From positions 309,671 through 373,670 of the forward strand of contig UCEZ01000007.1 in assembly GCA_900471525.1 (NCBI GenBank): a stretch of 64,000 nucleotides of DNA, in the 5' to 3' direction. The number at the start of each line of letters is the position of its first letter. Within the stretch, counting starts at the first letter, position 1. The notes under the pieces were generated by a model. The model saw only the letters and a list, made by a program, of their open reading frames with translations, was not told the DNA's origin and made no database searches. Source of the stretch: Hyphomicrobiales bacterium. Its GTDB lineage: Bacteria > Pseudomonadota > Alphaproteobacteria > Rhizobiales > Rhizobiaceae. Both the position numbers and the translations under genes were made by a program. Below, in pieces: positions 1 to 10,841 of this stretch.

Positions 1-9
1 ATAAGCCAT
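1..9 (-). CDS. lpdA: Start of dihydrolipoyl dehydrogenase (lpdA), first three codons only
   Basis: An ATG at 9-7 opens the codons for Met-Ala-Tyr and then leaves the window. It is preceded by a strong Shine-Dalgarno AGGAAGGA (complement of 18-25) at 8 nt spacing, and lies just downstream of the SDR gene of the mdh-suc operon. In rhizobia the E3 gene lpdA closes this operon, and its product typically begins Met-Ala-Tyr-Asp. The start signal is seen directly. The identity rests on position and three codons only. Confidence 0.5.
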
Positions 10-33
10 GAAAAAAGTCCTTCCTGAGAACGG

Positions 34-792
34 CTATCGTCCGCCGCTGACGTTGAGAATGGCGCCCGTGACATAGGACGACGAAGGGGAGATGAGATAG
101 AGAACAGCATCGGCGACCTCTTGCGCGGTGCCCGGCCGTTTCAAGGGAATGGTCGGCGAAAGGTCGCGGGCGCGATCCGGAAGACCGCCGGACGCATGGA
201 TATCCGTATCGATGACGCCCGGGCGAACCGCATTGACGCGGATGCCGTCCGAGGCGACCTCGCGCGACAGGCCAATGGTAAAGCTGTCGATGGCGCCCTT
301 GGAGGCGGCATAATCGACATACTGTCCGGCCGAGCCGAGAACGGCGGCCATCGAGGAGATATTGACGATAACGCCACCCTTGCCGCCGTGGTGAACCGAC
401 ATCCGCCGCACCGCTGCCGCCGCGCAAAGGATGGAGCCGGAGACATTGACGCGCAGCATGCGTTCCAGCCGGTCCGGCGTGATCTCGTCGATCCGGGCAG
501 GCATTCCGACGATGCCGGCATTATTGACCAGCCCGTCGAGGCGGCCGAAGGCCTTGTCTACTGCCGCAAAGATCGTGGCGATGCCCGCCTCGCTGCCGAC
601 GTCGCCTTCAACCGCAACGGCCTTGCCGCCGGCCGCTTCAATCATGGCGACGACCGCATCGGCAGCCGGACGGTTCGAGGCATAATTGACGGCGACGGCC
701 CAGCCCTGTTCGGCGGCCGAAACGCAGATGGCAGCGCCGATGCCGCGGCTACCACCGGTGACCAGAAGGACGGGTTTCTCGCTGATCGTCAT
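34..792 (-). CDS. SDR family NAD(P)-dependent oxidoreductase
   Basis: This 252-aa short-chain dehydrogenase/reductase has a Rossmann fold. The N-terminal TGGSRGIG cofactor motif, the NNAG motif, a catalytic Ser region (NISSMA) followed by YxxxK (YAASKGA), and a C-terminal GGR end are all visible. The start at 792 places the TGGSRGIG motif about 10 residues in, as usual for the family; the open frame extends further upstream but only as an Arg-rich shadow. Its ATG overlaps the stop of the preceding secreted-protein gene (ATGA, 789-792), so the two are probably translationally coupled. It is the last complete gene of the mdh-suc operon here. The substrate is not predictable; oxidation or reduction of a 3-oxoacyl or sugar-like substrate is possible. 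Confidence 0.9.
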   Translation of the reverse strand: MTISEKPVLLVTGGSRGIGAAICVSAAEQGWAVAVNYASNRPAADAVVAMIEAAGGKAVAVEGDVGSEAGIATIFAAVDKAFGRLDGLVNNAGIVGMPARIDEITPDRLERMLRVNVSGSILCAAAAVRRMSVHHGGKGGVIVNISSMAAVLGSAGQYVDYAASKGAIDSFTIGLSREVASDGIRVNAVRPGVIDTDIHASGGLPDRARDLSPTIPLKRPGTAQEVADAVLYLISPSSSYVTGAILNVSGGR

Positions 793-1283
793 GGGGCGCA
801 CTCCTTGAAAGTGAGAACATCCCAGGGCGCGACGGTCGCCTTGCCCCAGATGGACGCGTTGCGCACGGCGGGGCCGAAATCCGGCAACAGCAGTTGCGCC
901 GCCGCTTCCGATCCTTCCTCGGGCAGGAGCGAGACCTTGCCATCGGCGCCGACGGCGTAGATCACGCCTTCCCAGACGGTGCAGGCGGCAATGTCGTCGC
1001 CGGTCACATCGCCTTCCGGGCACTTGTTCATGATCATGCCGTTCGGCCGCACGGGTTCGCCCGATTGCATGACGATGCCGTCAAGCACCAGATCGGTCTT
1101 TGCGACCTTGATCTTGAAATGATTGCTTGTTGCAGCATTTTCGGAACCGACCGGCTCGAATCGCAGCTCGTAGGCGCCGTCAGCATCCGCATAGATTGCC
1201 TGTTCCTGCAGGCAATTCGCTGTCAATGCCGGCGAGGCCGCCAGCAAAGCGCTCAGGATCAGTGCGAAGACGGCGAGGCGCAT
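789..1283 (-). CDS. Hypothetical secreted protein, four cysteines
   Basis: This 164-aa protein has a clear signal peptide (MRLAVFALILSALLAASPALTA), so the mature protein should be periplasmic. Four cysteines (about residues 24, 89, 101 and 162) could form two disulfides. I do not recognise a named domain. The start at 1283 is chosen because it gives the signal peptide and sits 2 nt after the LysE stop. It lies at the distal end of the mdh-suc operon between a LysE exporter and an SDR gene, with ATGA overlap to the latter, so it is co-transcribed. No function can be assigned. Confidence 0.8.
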   Translation of the reverse strand: MRLAVFALILSALLAASPALTANCLQEQAIYADADGAYELRFEPVGSENAATSNHFKIKVAKTDLVLDGIVMQSGEPVRPNGMIMNKCPEGDVTGDDIAACTVWEGVIYAVGADGKVSLLPEEGSEAAAQLLLPDFGPAVRNASIWGKATVAPWDVLTFKECAP

Positions 1284-1285
1284 GT

Positions 1286-1927
1286 TCAGGCTGCCTTTTC
1301 GGTCGCAAGCTTCAAGCCGAGGCCGATGAAGACGAGACCACTGACGCGGTCGATCCACTGGCTGGCGCGCGAGAAGGCGGCACGCATCTTCGGCGTCGTC
1401 ATGAACAGGCTGACGCCGACGAACCAGAGGATCAGGCAGCTGGCCATCACCAGGCCATAGCCGAACTTGATCATGATCGGCGTATGGGCGCTGACGACCG
1501 TCGAGAAGATCGACAGGAAGAAGAATACCGGCTTCGGGTTGAGCGCGTTCGCCGCAAAACCGAGGCCGAAGGCCTTCAGCGCGGACTGGCGCTTCCCGCT
1601 GGTCTCGGCATTCTCGGCCTGCACCGTCATATCCGTCTTGCCGGCGCGCAATGACTTGATGCCGATATAGAGAAGGTAAGCGACGCCGCACCATTTGACG
1701 ATGTTGAACAGATAGATCGACTGCGAGATGATCAGCCCGAGCCCGAGGATTGTGTAGGTCACATGGAACATCAACGATGTTCCAACGCCGAACGACGTGA
1801 TGATGGCGGAGCGGCGCCCGTTCATGATCGACTGGCGCATGACCATGGCAAGGTCTGCCCCGGGGGAGACGATGGCGAAGGAAAAGATCGCCATCAGCGA
1901 GGCAAGTTCGAGGAGATATTGGTTCAT
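1286..1927 (-). CDS. LysE/RhtB family translocator
   Basis: This 213-aa inner-membrane protein has the LysE/RhtB layout: an N-terminal helix with the SPGAD motif (FAIVSPGADLAMV, about residues 17-29), then a pair of helices around GVGTSLMFHV and a C-terminal three-helix half with NPKPVFFF. The family exports amino acids or related small molecules. The start at 1927 overlaps the VOC gene stop (ATGA at 1924-1927). An upstream extension of the frame is an artefact of the VOC gene. The exported substrate is unknown. Confidence 0.9.
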   Translation of the reverse strand: MNQYLLELASLMAIFSFAIVSPGADLAMVMRQSIMNGRRSAIITSFGVGTSLMFHVTYTILGLGLIISQSIYLFNIVKWCGVAYLLYIGIKSLRAGKTDMTVQAENAETSGKRQSALKAFGLGFAANALNPKPVFFFLSIFSTVVSAHTPIMIKFGYGLVMASCLILWFVGVSLFMTTPKMRAAFSRASQWIDRVSGLVFIGLGLKLATEKAA

Positions 1928-2346
1928 GCTTGCTCCAGCGCGGCGTTGAAGGCCCAGATATGGCCGAAGGGATCGGTGATGCGGGCGTAACGAGCGCCCC
2001 AGAACGTATCGGACGGTTCCATCAGCGGCGAAGCGCCGGCCGCCACCGCCTTTGCAAAGGCCGCATCGACGGCCTTCGGTTCCGGCAAGTTCACATTGAT
2101 CGCAAAGCATGTTCCGCCGATGGTGGGTGGAGCGCTGACGCTCATCCCGAATTCAGGGAATTCGTCGTGAAGCATGACCTCGCCGCCATAAATGGCCAGA
2201 TTGGCATGCATCACCCGTTTTCCGTCATCGGCCATCTGGTGAAAGGTATTCTTCGCCCCAAAGGCCTTCTCGTAAAAGGCGATGGCGTCAAGTCCGCCTT
2301 TGACGCAGATATGGGGTTGAAGGGCAGGAATGTTGGTGAATGCCAT
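1924..2346 (-). CDS. VOC family protein (PhnB/glyoxalase-like)
   Basis: This 140-aa protein of the vicinal oxygen chelate fold starts MAFTNIPALQPHICVKG and carries AIAFYEKAFGA and a C-terminal ITDPFGHIWAF signature. It resembles the PhnB/3-demethylubiquinone-methyltransferase-like subgroup. The family ranges from metal-dependent lyases and dioxygenases to antibiotic-binding proteins, so the reaction is not predictable. It lies 9 nt after the MAPEG gene and overlaps lysE by 4 nt, within the tail of the mdh-suc operon. Confidence 0.85.
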   Translation of the reverse strand: MAFTNIPALQPHICVKGGLDAIAFYEKAFGAKNTFHQMADDGKRVMHANLAIYGGEVMLHDEFPEFGMSVSAPPTIGGTCFAINVNLPEPKAVDAAFAKAVAAGASPLMEPSDTFWGARYARITDPFGHIWAFNAALEQA

Positions 2347-2355
2347 GCCTTCCTC

Positions 2356-2769
2356 CTAGACTACGATCGCACCGAACATCAGCAAAAGTCCGGCGAGCGA
2401 ACCGAGCCAGACAAGCGAGCGGACATAGGGAACGCCCGCCAGATAAAGCGGAATATAGACAATCCTGAAGACGATCCAAGCCCAGGCGCCAGCGAGGCCC
2501 CAGCCCGTTGGATCCCCAGCGATCGTAAGCGCGAGCGACAGACCGACAAAGGCGGGATAGGTTTCCTGGAAATTGGCCGAAGCCCGAGCAGAACGCCCGG
2601 CCAGCTTGCCGGACGGCTTCCTCTCCACGTCGCGCGGACCGGCATTCCAGGCCGATCCAAGCTCCAATGTAGCCGTCATGCCCTGCAGGCTGACGTGGAA
2701 GACGAGCAACACGACGCTCCAGGCAAGGAGCGCGATGAATGGCGATGCCGCCAATGCTGCCACATCCAT
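2356..2769 (-). CDS. MAPEG family membrane protein
   Basis: This 137-aa protein has four predicted membrane helices (about residues 5-30, 68-86, 92-112 and 118-137) and the MAPEG-type central FQETYPAFVGLSL element. MAPEG proteins are membrane-associated glutathione S-transferase/eicosanoid relatives; most bacterial members have no defined substrate. It follows sucB by 14 nt on the same strand and is part of the operon tail. Confidence 0.85.
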   Translation of the reverse strand: MDVAALAASPFIALLAWSVVLLVFHVSLQGMTATLELGSAWNAGPRDVERKPSGKLAGRSARASANFQETYPAFVGLSLALTIAGDPTGWGLAGAWAWIVFRIVYIPLYLAGVPYVRSLVWLGSLAGLLLMFGAIVV

Positions 2770-2783
2770 CGTTCAGCTTTCCC

Positions 2784-4016
2784 TTAGAGATCAAGAACCA
2801 GGCGTTCCGGATCTTCCAGGCTTTCCTTGACGCGGACGAGGAAGGTCACGGCTTCCTTGCCGTCGACGATTCGGTGATCGTAGGACAGCGCCAGATACAT
2901 CATCGGACGAATAACGATCTGGCCACCGACGACGACCGGGCGATCCTGGATCTTGTGCATGCCGAGAATACCCGACTGCGGCGCATTGAGGATCGGCGAG
3001 GACATCAGCGAGCCGTACACGCCGCCATTGGTGATCGTGAATGTTCCGCCCTGCATGTCGGCCATGCCAAGCTGGCCATCGCGGGCGAGCTTGGCGAGAC
3101 GGCCGAGTTCCTTCTCGATTCCTGCGATGGAGAGTTCGTCCGCATCGCGGATGACCGGAACGACGAGGCCCTTGTCGGTGCCGACGGCCATGCCGATATG
3201 GCAGAAGTTCTTGTAGATGATGTCGGTGCCGTCGATCTCGGCGTTGACGTTCGGGATTTCCTTCAGGGCGTGCGTCACCGCCTTGGTGAAGAAGCCCATG
3301 AAGCCGAGCTTGACGCCGTGCTTCTTCTCGAAAATGTCCTTGTATTTGGTACGCAGGCTCATCACCGCGCTCATGTCCACCTCATTGTAGGTGGTCAGCA
3401 TGGCGGCGGTGTTCTGCGCGTCCTTGAGGCGCTTGGCGATCGTCTGGCGCAGGCGGGTCATCTTGACGCGCTCTTCGCGCGGCGCATCCTCGGCCGACGA
3501 CGGACCACGCGACACGATCTTGACCGGCTCGGAAGCGGCCGGCGTCGAAAGACCCTTGGCAACAGCGGCGATGACATCGCCCTTCAGCACCTGGCCACGC
3601 TTGCCGGAACCGTCGACCTGATCGGCCGAAAGGTTGTTTTCAGCGAGCATCTTGGCCGCAGCCGGCGCGGCCGGCATGGCGGAGGCGACCTGCGGAGCAG
3701 CGGCTGCGGCCGGAGCAGCGGCAGCCGGCTCGGCAACCTTCTTTTCAGCCGCAGGCGCGGCAGAAACGGCACCTGCTGCACCGTTGGCGATCTGGCCGAG
3801 CAGCGCGCCGAGACCGACGGTCTCGCCGGCAGCGGCGACGATTTCGGAAAGCGTGCCTGCGGCAGGGGCCGGAACTTCGATGGTCACCTTGTCGGTTTCG
3901 AGTTCGAGCAGCGGTTCATCGGCTTTGACGGTATCGCCCACCTTCTTGAACCATGTACCGACGGTCGCTTCGCTGACGGACTCGCCGAGGGTAGGAACGC
4001 GGATTTCTGTGGTCAT
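2784..4016 (-). CDS. sucB: Dihydrolipoyllysine succinyltransferase, E2 of 2-oxoglutarate dehydrogenase
   Basis: This 410-aa E2 (also called odhB) transfers the succinyl group from lipoyl-lysine to CoA. The single N-terminal lipoyl domain carries the lipoylated Lys in ETDKVTIEV (K43). An Ala/Pro-rich linker follows (about 75-120). The E3/E1-binding domain spans about 115-151 ([14 protein letters not shown]). The acetyltransferase-type catalytic core ends with the DHRIVDG motif (H381, D385). Its length is normal for alphaproteobacterial SucB. It follows sucA, separated by a YciI-like gene, with 29 nt before its ATG and an AGGA ribosome site. Confidence 0.97.
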   Translation of the reverse strand: MTTEIRVPTLGESVSEATVGTWFKKVGDTVKADEPLLELETDKVTIEVPAPAAGTLSEIVAAAGETVGLGALLGQIANGAAGAVSAAPAAEKKVAEPAAAAPAAAAAPQVASAMPAAPAAAKMLAENNLSADQVDGSGKRGQVLKGDVIAAVAKGLSTPAASEPVKIVSRGPSSAEDAPREERVKMTRLRQTIAKRLKDAQNTAAMLTTYNEVDMSAVMSLRTKYKDIFEKKHGVKLGFMGFFTKAVTHALKEIPNVNAEIDGTDIIYKNFCHIGMAVGTDKGLVVPVIRDADELSIAGIEKELGRLAKLARDGQLGMADMQGGTFTITNGGVYGSLMSSPILNAPQSGILGMHKIQDRPVVVGGQIVIRPMMYLALSYDHRIVDGKEAVTFLVRVKESLEDPERLVLDL

Positions 4017-4045
4017 TTTCAGATCCTGACTTTGATCGTTATCGG

Positions 4046-4363
4046 TTATGCGGCAGGTGCGGCGACGTGCCGGAGAATGAGTGAGGGTATGGCGGCAATT
4101 TCGAACTGGAAACCCAGGCGGGCGGCAATGACGGGGTCGCCGTCGGCAAGAGCTCGAGCGGCTCCTTCATCGGAGACCTCCACAATCGCCATGCCCCAGG
4201 CACCGTCCTTGGCGAAGACGGGACCGACCGCAATCGCGCGGCCGGTATCGGCCTGTTCCCGCCAGTAGACAAAATGACGTTCCATCGCAGCCATTTCCTC
4301 AGACGTTGCATCATGAGGAAATGTGCTGCGGGGTGGCACTAGTTTCAGATGAAAATAGGCCAT
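4046..4363 (-). CDS. YciI-like protein between sucA and sucB
   Basis: This 105-aa protein is of the YciI/YCII dimeric alpha-beta barrel type. It contains [15 protein letters not shown] and a central [14 protein letters not shown] strand, with the [15 protein letters not shown] region typical of the family. The fold is shared with muconolactone isomerases and EthD-like proteins, and bacterial YciI proteins mostly lack a known reaction. It starts 13 nt after sucA and ends 29 nt before sucB, so it interrupts the E1-E2 pair in a co-transcribed unit. A second YciI-type gene lies at 19120-19413. Confidence 0.85.
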   Translation of the reverse strand: MAYFHLKLVPPRSTFPHDATSEEMAAMERHFVYWREQADTGRAIAVGPVFAKDGAWGMAIVEVSDEGAARALADGDPVIAARLGFQFEIAAIPSLILRHVAAPAA

Positions 4364-4376
4364 GGAACGCTGCCTC

Positions 4377-7373
4377 TCAACCGCCGAGCGCGTCTTCTAG
4401 GAAGGCCGCGAGCTGGGCGAGATGCTTGGACATCAGGCCCGTCGCCGGAGAGGCGGCGGCCGGACGGCCGGTGTAGCGCACGCGCTGGTACTTCGCATCG
4501 ATATGGGCAAGTACCCATTCCAGATACGGGTCGATGAACGACCAGGCGCCCATGTTCTTCGGCTCTTCCTGGCACCAGACCATTTCCGCGTTGCGGAAGC
4601 GGGAAAGCTCGTTGATCAGCGCCTTGGCCGGGAACGGATAGAGCTGTTCGACGCGCAACAGGTAGATATCGTCGATGCCGCGCTTTTCGCGCTCTTCCAG
4701 CAGATCGTAATAGACCTTGCCGGTGCACAGCACGACGCGACGGATCTTGGCGTCTTTCTGCAGCTTGATCGGACCGTCCTTGATGACCTCCGCATCGTCC
4801 CAGAGCAGACGGTGGAAGGAGGTCTCGCCGGCCAATTCCGACAGCGAAGAAATCGCCCGCTTGTGGCGCAGCAGCGACTTCGGCGTCATGATGATCAGCG
4901 GCTTGCGGAAGTCGCGCTTCACCTGGCGGCGCAGGATGTGGAAGTAGTTTGCCGGCGTCGTGACGTTGGCAACCTGCATGTTGTCTTCGGCGCACATCTG
5001 CAGCCAGCGCTCGAGGCGGGCCGAGGAATGTTCCGGTCCCTGGCCTTCGTAACCGTGCGGCAGCAGGCAGACGAGACCGGACATGCGCAGCCACTTGCGT
5101 TCGCCCGAGGAGATGAACTGGTCGAAGACGACCTGCGCGCCGTTGGCGAAGTCGCCGAACTGGGCTTCCCAGAGGGTCAGCGCATTCGGACGCGCCAGCG
5201 AATAGCCGTATTCGAAGCCGAGCACGGCTTCTTCGGAGAGCATCGAATTGATGACCTCGTAGCGAGCCTGGGTCGGCGACAGGTTTGCAAGCGGAATGTA
5301 GCGTTCCTCGGTCTCCTGATCATAGAGAACCGTGTGGCGCTGCGAGAAGGTGCCGCGTTCGCAATCCTGGCCGGATAGGCGGATCTTGGTGCCTTCGACC
5401 GCGAGCGTACCGAACGCAAGCGCTTCCGCCATCGCCCAGTCGATGCCCTCGCCGGTCTGGATCATGTTGGCGCGGCCATCCATGAAACGCTGGATGGTCT
5501 TATGAGCGTTGAAGCCTGCCGGCACTTCCGACAGCTTGCGGCCGACTTCCTTCAGCGTCTTCATCGGAACCGAGGTCTTGCCGCGGCGCTGTTCGTCCTG
5601 ATTGTCGGCGGCACGCAGGCCCGACCACACGCCGTCCAACCAGTCGGCCTTGTTCGGCTTGTAGGACTGCCCGGCCTCGAACTCCTGCTCGAGACGAGCG
5701 CGCCAGTCGGCCCGCATCTTTTCCAGTTCGCCTTCCGAGATCAGGCCTTCTGCGATCAGGCGTTCGCCGTAGATCTGCACGACCGTCTTGTGGGCACGGA
5801 TGACCTTGTACATCTTCGGCTGCGTGAACGAAGGCTCGTCGCCTTCGTTATGGCCGAAGCGGCGGTAGCAGAACATGTCGATGACGACAGGCTTGTGGAA
5901 CTTCATCCGGAATTCGGTGGCGATCTTGGCGGCGTAGACAACCGCTTCCGGATCGTCTCCGTTGACGTGGAAGATCGGCGCCTCGATCATCTTGGCGACG
6001 TCGGACGGATAGGGCGACGAGCGAGAGAAGGCCGGATTGGTGGTGAAGCCGATCTGGTTGTTGATGATGAAATGCACGGTGCCGGCAACGCGATGACCGC
6101 GCAGGCCCGACAGCCCCAGGATTTCAGCGGTTACGCCCTGGCCGGCAAAGGCAGCATCGCCATGCAGCAAGAGCGGCATCACCTGGGCCCGTTCGGACAG
6201 CGGAATGATGTCGCCTTCGAACACCTTCGCCATCTGGTCCTGCTTGGCGCGGGCCTTGCCCATGACGACCGGATTGACGATTTCGAGATGCGACGGGTTG
6301 GCCGTCAGCGAAAGATGGACCTTGTTGCCGTCGAACTCGCGGTCCGAGGAGGCACCGAGATGGTACTTCACGTCGCCCGAGCCTTCGACATCGTCCGGCG
6401 CGGCCGAACCGCCCTTGAACTCGTGGAAGACGGCGCGGTGCGGCTTGCCCATGACGTTGGTCAGAACGTTCAGACGGCCGCGATGGGCCATGCCAAGGAT
6501 GATTTCCTTAAGCCCTTCCTGGCCGCCGCGCTTGATGATCTGCTCCAGCGCCGGGATCAGGGATTCGCCACCGTCCAGACCGAAGCGCTTGGTGCCCTTG
6601 TACCGGACGTCGATGAACTGCTCGAATCCCTCAGCCTCGATCAGCTTCTGCAGGATCGCCTTCTTGCCTTCCGGCGTGAATTCGACGCCCTTGTCGGGAC
6701 CTTCGATGCGCTCCTGGACCCAGCCTTTGATTTCCGGATCGGAGATGTGCATGAACTCGACGCCCAGCGTCGAGCAGTAGGTGCGCTCGAGAATTTCGAG
6801 CATCTCGCGGATGGTGGCGTATTCGAGGCCGAGAACGTTATCGAGGAAGATCTTGCGATCCATGTCCTCCGGACCAAAGCCGTAATTGGACGGCGACAGC
6901 TCGTGATAGTCTTCGACCGGAGCGGCGATCCCCAAAGGATCGAGATTGGCATGTAGATGGCCGCGCATGCGATAGGCGCGGATCAGCATGATGGCGCGCA
7001 CGCTATCGCGCGTCGACTGGTGGACGTCGGCGGCGCTGGCAACGACACCGGTGACGGCGGCCTGTGCCTCGGCCTTGGCCTGCACCTTCTTTTCGATGAC
7101 CTTCTCGACCGTACCCCAATCGCCATCGAGCGCCGAGACGAGATCGCCATTGGCAGCGATCGGCCAGTTCGGCTTCTTCCAGGAGGCGCCCTTGGCGGCC
7201 CTTATCACGTCTTCAGGCGAGTCCTGCAGCGCTTTGAAGAACGACTGCCATTCGCCGGAGACCGACGACGGATCGCTTTCATAAGCTGCATAAAGCTGAT
7301 CGATGTAGCCGGCATTCGCTCCGTCGAGGAACGAGGTCAGCTGAAATTGCTCGTTGGCTTCTTGCCTTGCCAT
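4377..7373 (-). CDS. sucA: 2-oxoglutarate dehydrogenase E1 component
   Basis: This 998-aa thiamine-pyrophosphate-dependent E1 decarboxylates 2-oxoglutarate and succinylates the E2 lipoyl group. It begins MARQEANEQFQLTSF, followed by the E1 N-terminal segment (YIDQLYAAYESDP). It shows the GMAHRGRLNVL motif, the FTTNPAFSRSS segment, HVNGDDPEAV and the C-terminal transketolase-like half (YEGQGPEHSSARLER). The start at 7373 gives the canonical N-terminus; the 44-residue upstream extension is Arg/Ser-rich shadow. The ribosome site is weak. A 159-nt gap separates it from sucD, much longer than other spacings in the operon. Confidence 0.97.
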   Translation of the reverse strand: MARQEANEQFQLTSFLDGANAGYIDQLYAAYESDPSSVSGEWQSFFKALQDSPEDVIRAAKGASWKKPNWPIAANGDLVSALDGDWGTVEKVIEKKVQAKAEAQAAVTGVVASAADVHQSTRDSVRAIMLIRAYRMRGHLHANLDPLGIAAPVEDYHELSPSNYGFGPEDMDRKIFLDNVLGLEYATIREMLEILERTYCSTLGVEFMHISDPEIKGWVQERIEGPDKGVEFTPEGKKAILQKLIEAEGFEQFIDVRYKGTKRFGLDGGESLIPALEQIIKRGGQEGLKEIILGMAHRGRLNVLTNVMGKPHRAVFHEFKGGSAAPDDVEGSGDVKYHLGASSDREFDGNKVHLSLTANPSHLEIVNPVVMGKARAKQDQMAKVFEGDIIPLSERAQVMPLLLHGDAAFAGQGVTAEILGLSGLRGHRVAGTVHFIINNQIGFTTNPAFSRSSPYPSDVAKMIEAPIFHVNGDDPEAVVYAAKIATEFRMKFHKPVVIDMFCYRRFGHNEGDEPSFTQPKMYKVIRAHKTVVQIYGERLIAEGLISEGELEKMRADWRARLEQEFEAGQSYKPNKADWLDGVWSGLRAADNQDEQRRGKTSVPMKTLKEVGRKLSEVPAGFNAHKTIQRFMDGRANMIQTGEGIDWAMAEALAFGTLAVEGTKIRLSGQDCERGTFSQRHTVLYDQETEERYIPLANLSPTQARYEVINSMLSEEAVLGFEYGYSLARPNALTLWEAQFGDFANGAQVVFDQFISSGERKWLRMSGLVCLLPHGYEGQGPEHSSARLERWLQMCAEDNMQVANVTTPANYFHILRRQVKRDFRKPLIIMTPKSLLRHKRAISSLSELAGETSFHRLLWDDAEVIKDGPIKLQKDAKIRRVVLCTGKVYYDLLEEREKRGIDDIYLLRVEQLYPFPAKALINELSRFRNAEMVWCQEEPKNMGAWSFIDPYLEWVLAHIDAKYQRVRYTGRPAAASPATGLMSKHLAQLAAFLEDALGG

Positions 7374-7489
7374 GGTGCTTCGCGGACCTGTCCGTCCGCC
7401 TCCTGACTTGTTAACCCTGCCGGCTTCGGTCCCGGTCGACCTTGTTGGCAGCGGCGCCGAGCGCCGTTGCCCTGTTTCAGATGGAGGCA

Positions 7490-7518
7490 ATCGGGCAGCT
7501 TGCAACCGCTTGCCCGAT
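7490..7518 (-). promoter_or_regulatory. Stem-loop in the sucD-sucA gap
   Basis: Eight-base arms ATCGGGCA (7490-7497) and TGCCCGAT (7511-7518) can pair, with some further pairing inside the loop. It lies 15 nt after the sucD stop, in the only long gap of the mdh-suc operon. There is no U-run, so it is not a simple intrinsic terminator. It may set differential expression or mRNA processing between sucCD and sucAB. That role is inference. Confidence 0.4.
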
Positions 7519-7532
7519 CACATCCCGGTGTC

Positions 7533-8435
7533 TCAGCCCTTGAGGACTTCGACCAGCGTCTTGCCGAGACGCGCCGGCGACGGCGATACGCGGATACCCG
7601 CCTGCTCCATCGCCGCGATCTTGGATTCCGCATCGCCCTTGCCGCCGGAAACCACGGCACCGGCATGGCCCATCGTGCGGCCCTTGGGTGCCGTACGGCC
7701 AGCGATGAAGCCGGCCATCGGCTTCTTGCGGCCCTTCTTGGCTTCGTCGATCAGGAACTGCGCTGCGTCTTCCTCAGCCGAGCCGCCGATTTCGCCGATC
7801 ATGATGATCGAGGTCGTGGCTTCGTCAGCGAGGAACATTTCGAGCACGTCGATGAACTCGGTACCCTTGACCGGGTCGCCGCCGATGCCGACAGCCGTCG
7901 TCTGGCCAAGGCCCTCGTTGGAGGTCTGGAACACGGCTTCATAGGTCAGCGTGCCGGAGCGCGAAACGATACCAACCGAACCCTTGCGGAAGATCGAGCC
8001 CGGCATGATGCCGATCTTGCATTCTTCCGGTGTCAGGATACCCGGGCAGTTGGGCCCGAGCAGCCGCGACTTGGAGCGGTCGAGGCGAGCCTTGACGCGT
8101 ACCATGTCCATGACCGGAATGCCTTCGGTGATGCAGGTGATGAACGGGATTTCGGCTTCGATCGCTTCGATGATCGCGTCAGCGGCGCCTGCCGGCGGCA
8201 CGTAGATCACCGACGCGTCGGCGCCGGTGCGCTCCTTGGCTTCCGCGACGGAGGCGAAGATCGGCAGGCTTTCGCCCTTCGAGCCGGTCCAGGTTTCGCC
8301 ACCCTTCTTCGGGTGGATACCACCGACCATCTGCGTGCCGTAATAGGCAAGCGCCTGTTCGGTGTGGAAGGTGCCGGTCTTGCCGGTCAGGCCCTGAACG
8401 AGGACCTTGGTGTCTTTATTGACGAGAATAGACAT
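7533..8435 (-). CDS. sucD: Succinyl-CoA ligase (ADP-forming) alpha subunit
   Basis: This 300-aa alpha subunit has an N-terminal CoA-binding Rossmann domain ([21 protein letters not shown]). The phosphohistidine loop is [14 protein letters not shown], with the active His near residue 257. It pairs with SucC to convert succinyl-CoA, ADP and Pi to succinate, CoA and ATP. Its length is as expected, about 290-300 aa. It starts 18 nt after the sucC stop, consistent with coupled expression of the two subunits. Confidence 0.97.
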   Translation of the reverse strand: MSILVNKDTKVLVQGLTGKTGTFHTEQALAYYGTQMVGGIHPKKGGETWTGSKGESLPIFASVAEAKERTGADASVIYVPPAGAADAIIEAIEAEIPFITCITEGIPVMDMVRVKARLDRSKSRLLGPNCPGILTPEECKIGIMPGSIFRKGSVGIVSRSGTLTYEAVFQTSNEGLGQTTAVGIGGDPVKGTEFIDVLEMFLADEATTSIIMIGEIGGSAEEDAAQFLIDEAKKGRKKPMAGFIAGRTAPKGRTMGHAGAVVSGGKGDAESKIAAMEQAGIRVSPSPARLGKTLVEVLKG

Positions 8436-8453
8436 ACTTTCGGGTCCTTCAAA

Positions 8454-9647
<1,194 letters not shown>

Positions 9648-9683
9648 GGGGATATTTCCTGTTTAAGCCGAACGGCAGTTCAA

Positions 9684-10733
<1,050 letters not shown>

Positions 10734-10802
10734 TTAAACGCCAAAATCTAAAATATCAACCGATACTTTTGGGTGGAACAATTTCAATCGGTTAGATCAA
10801 TA

Positions 10803-10826
10803 AATTCTTACGTAAACGTAAGAATT
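10803..10826. promoter_or_regulatory. Perfect 24-bp inverted repeat upstream of mdh
   Basis: Ten-base arms AATTCTTACG (10803-10812) and CGTAAGAATT (10817-10826) flank a TAAA loop. The repeat is AT-rich, has no adjacent T-tract, and lies 157 bp upstream of the mdh start and 16 bp past the zapE stop. This looks more like a dimeric regulator operator than a terminator. The regulator is not identifiable from sequence. Confidence 0.5.
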
Positions 10827-10841
10827 GCCGTCTCCAAATTG

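Noticed and set aside
5502..6956. 484-codon open frame opposite sucA
   Set aside because: It lies entirely antisense to a strong sucA reading frame with all E1 motifs; high GC gives long antisense frames. The translated product is low-complexity and shows no motif.
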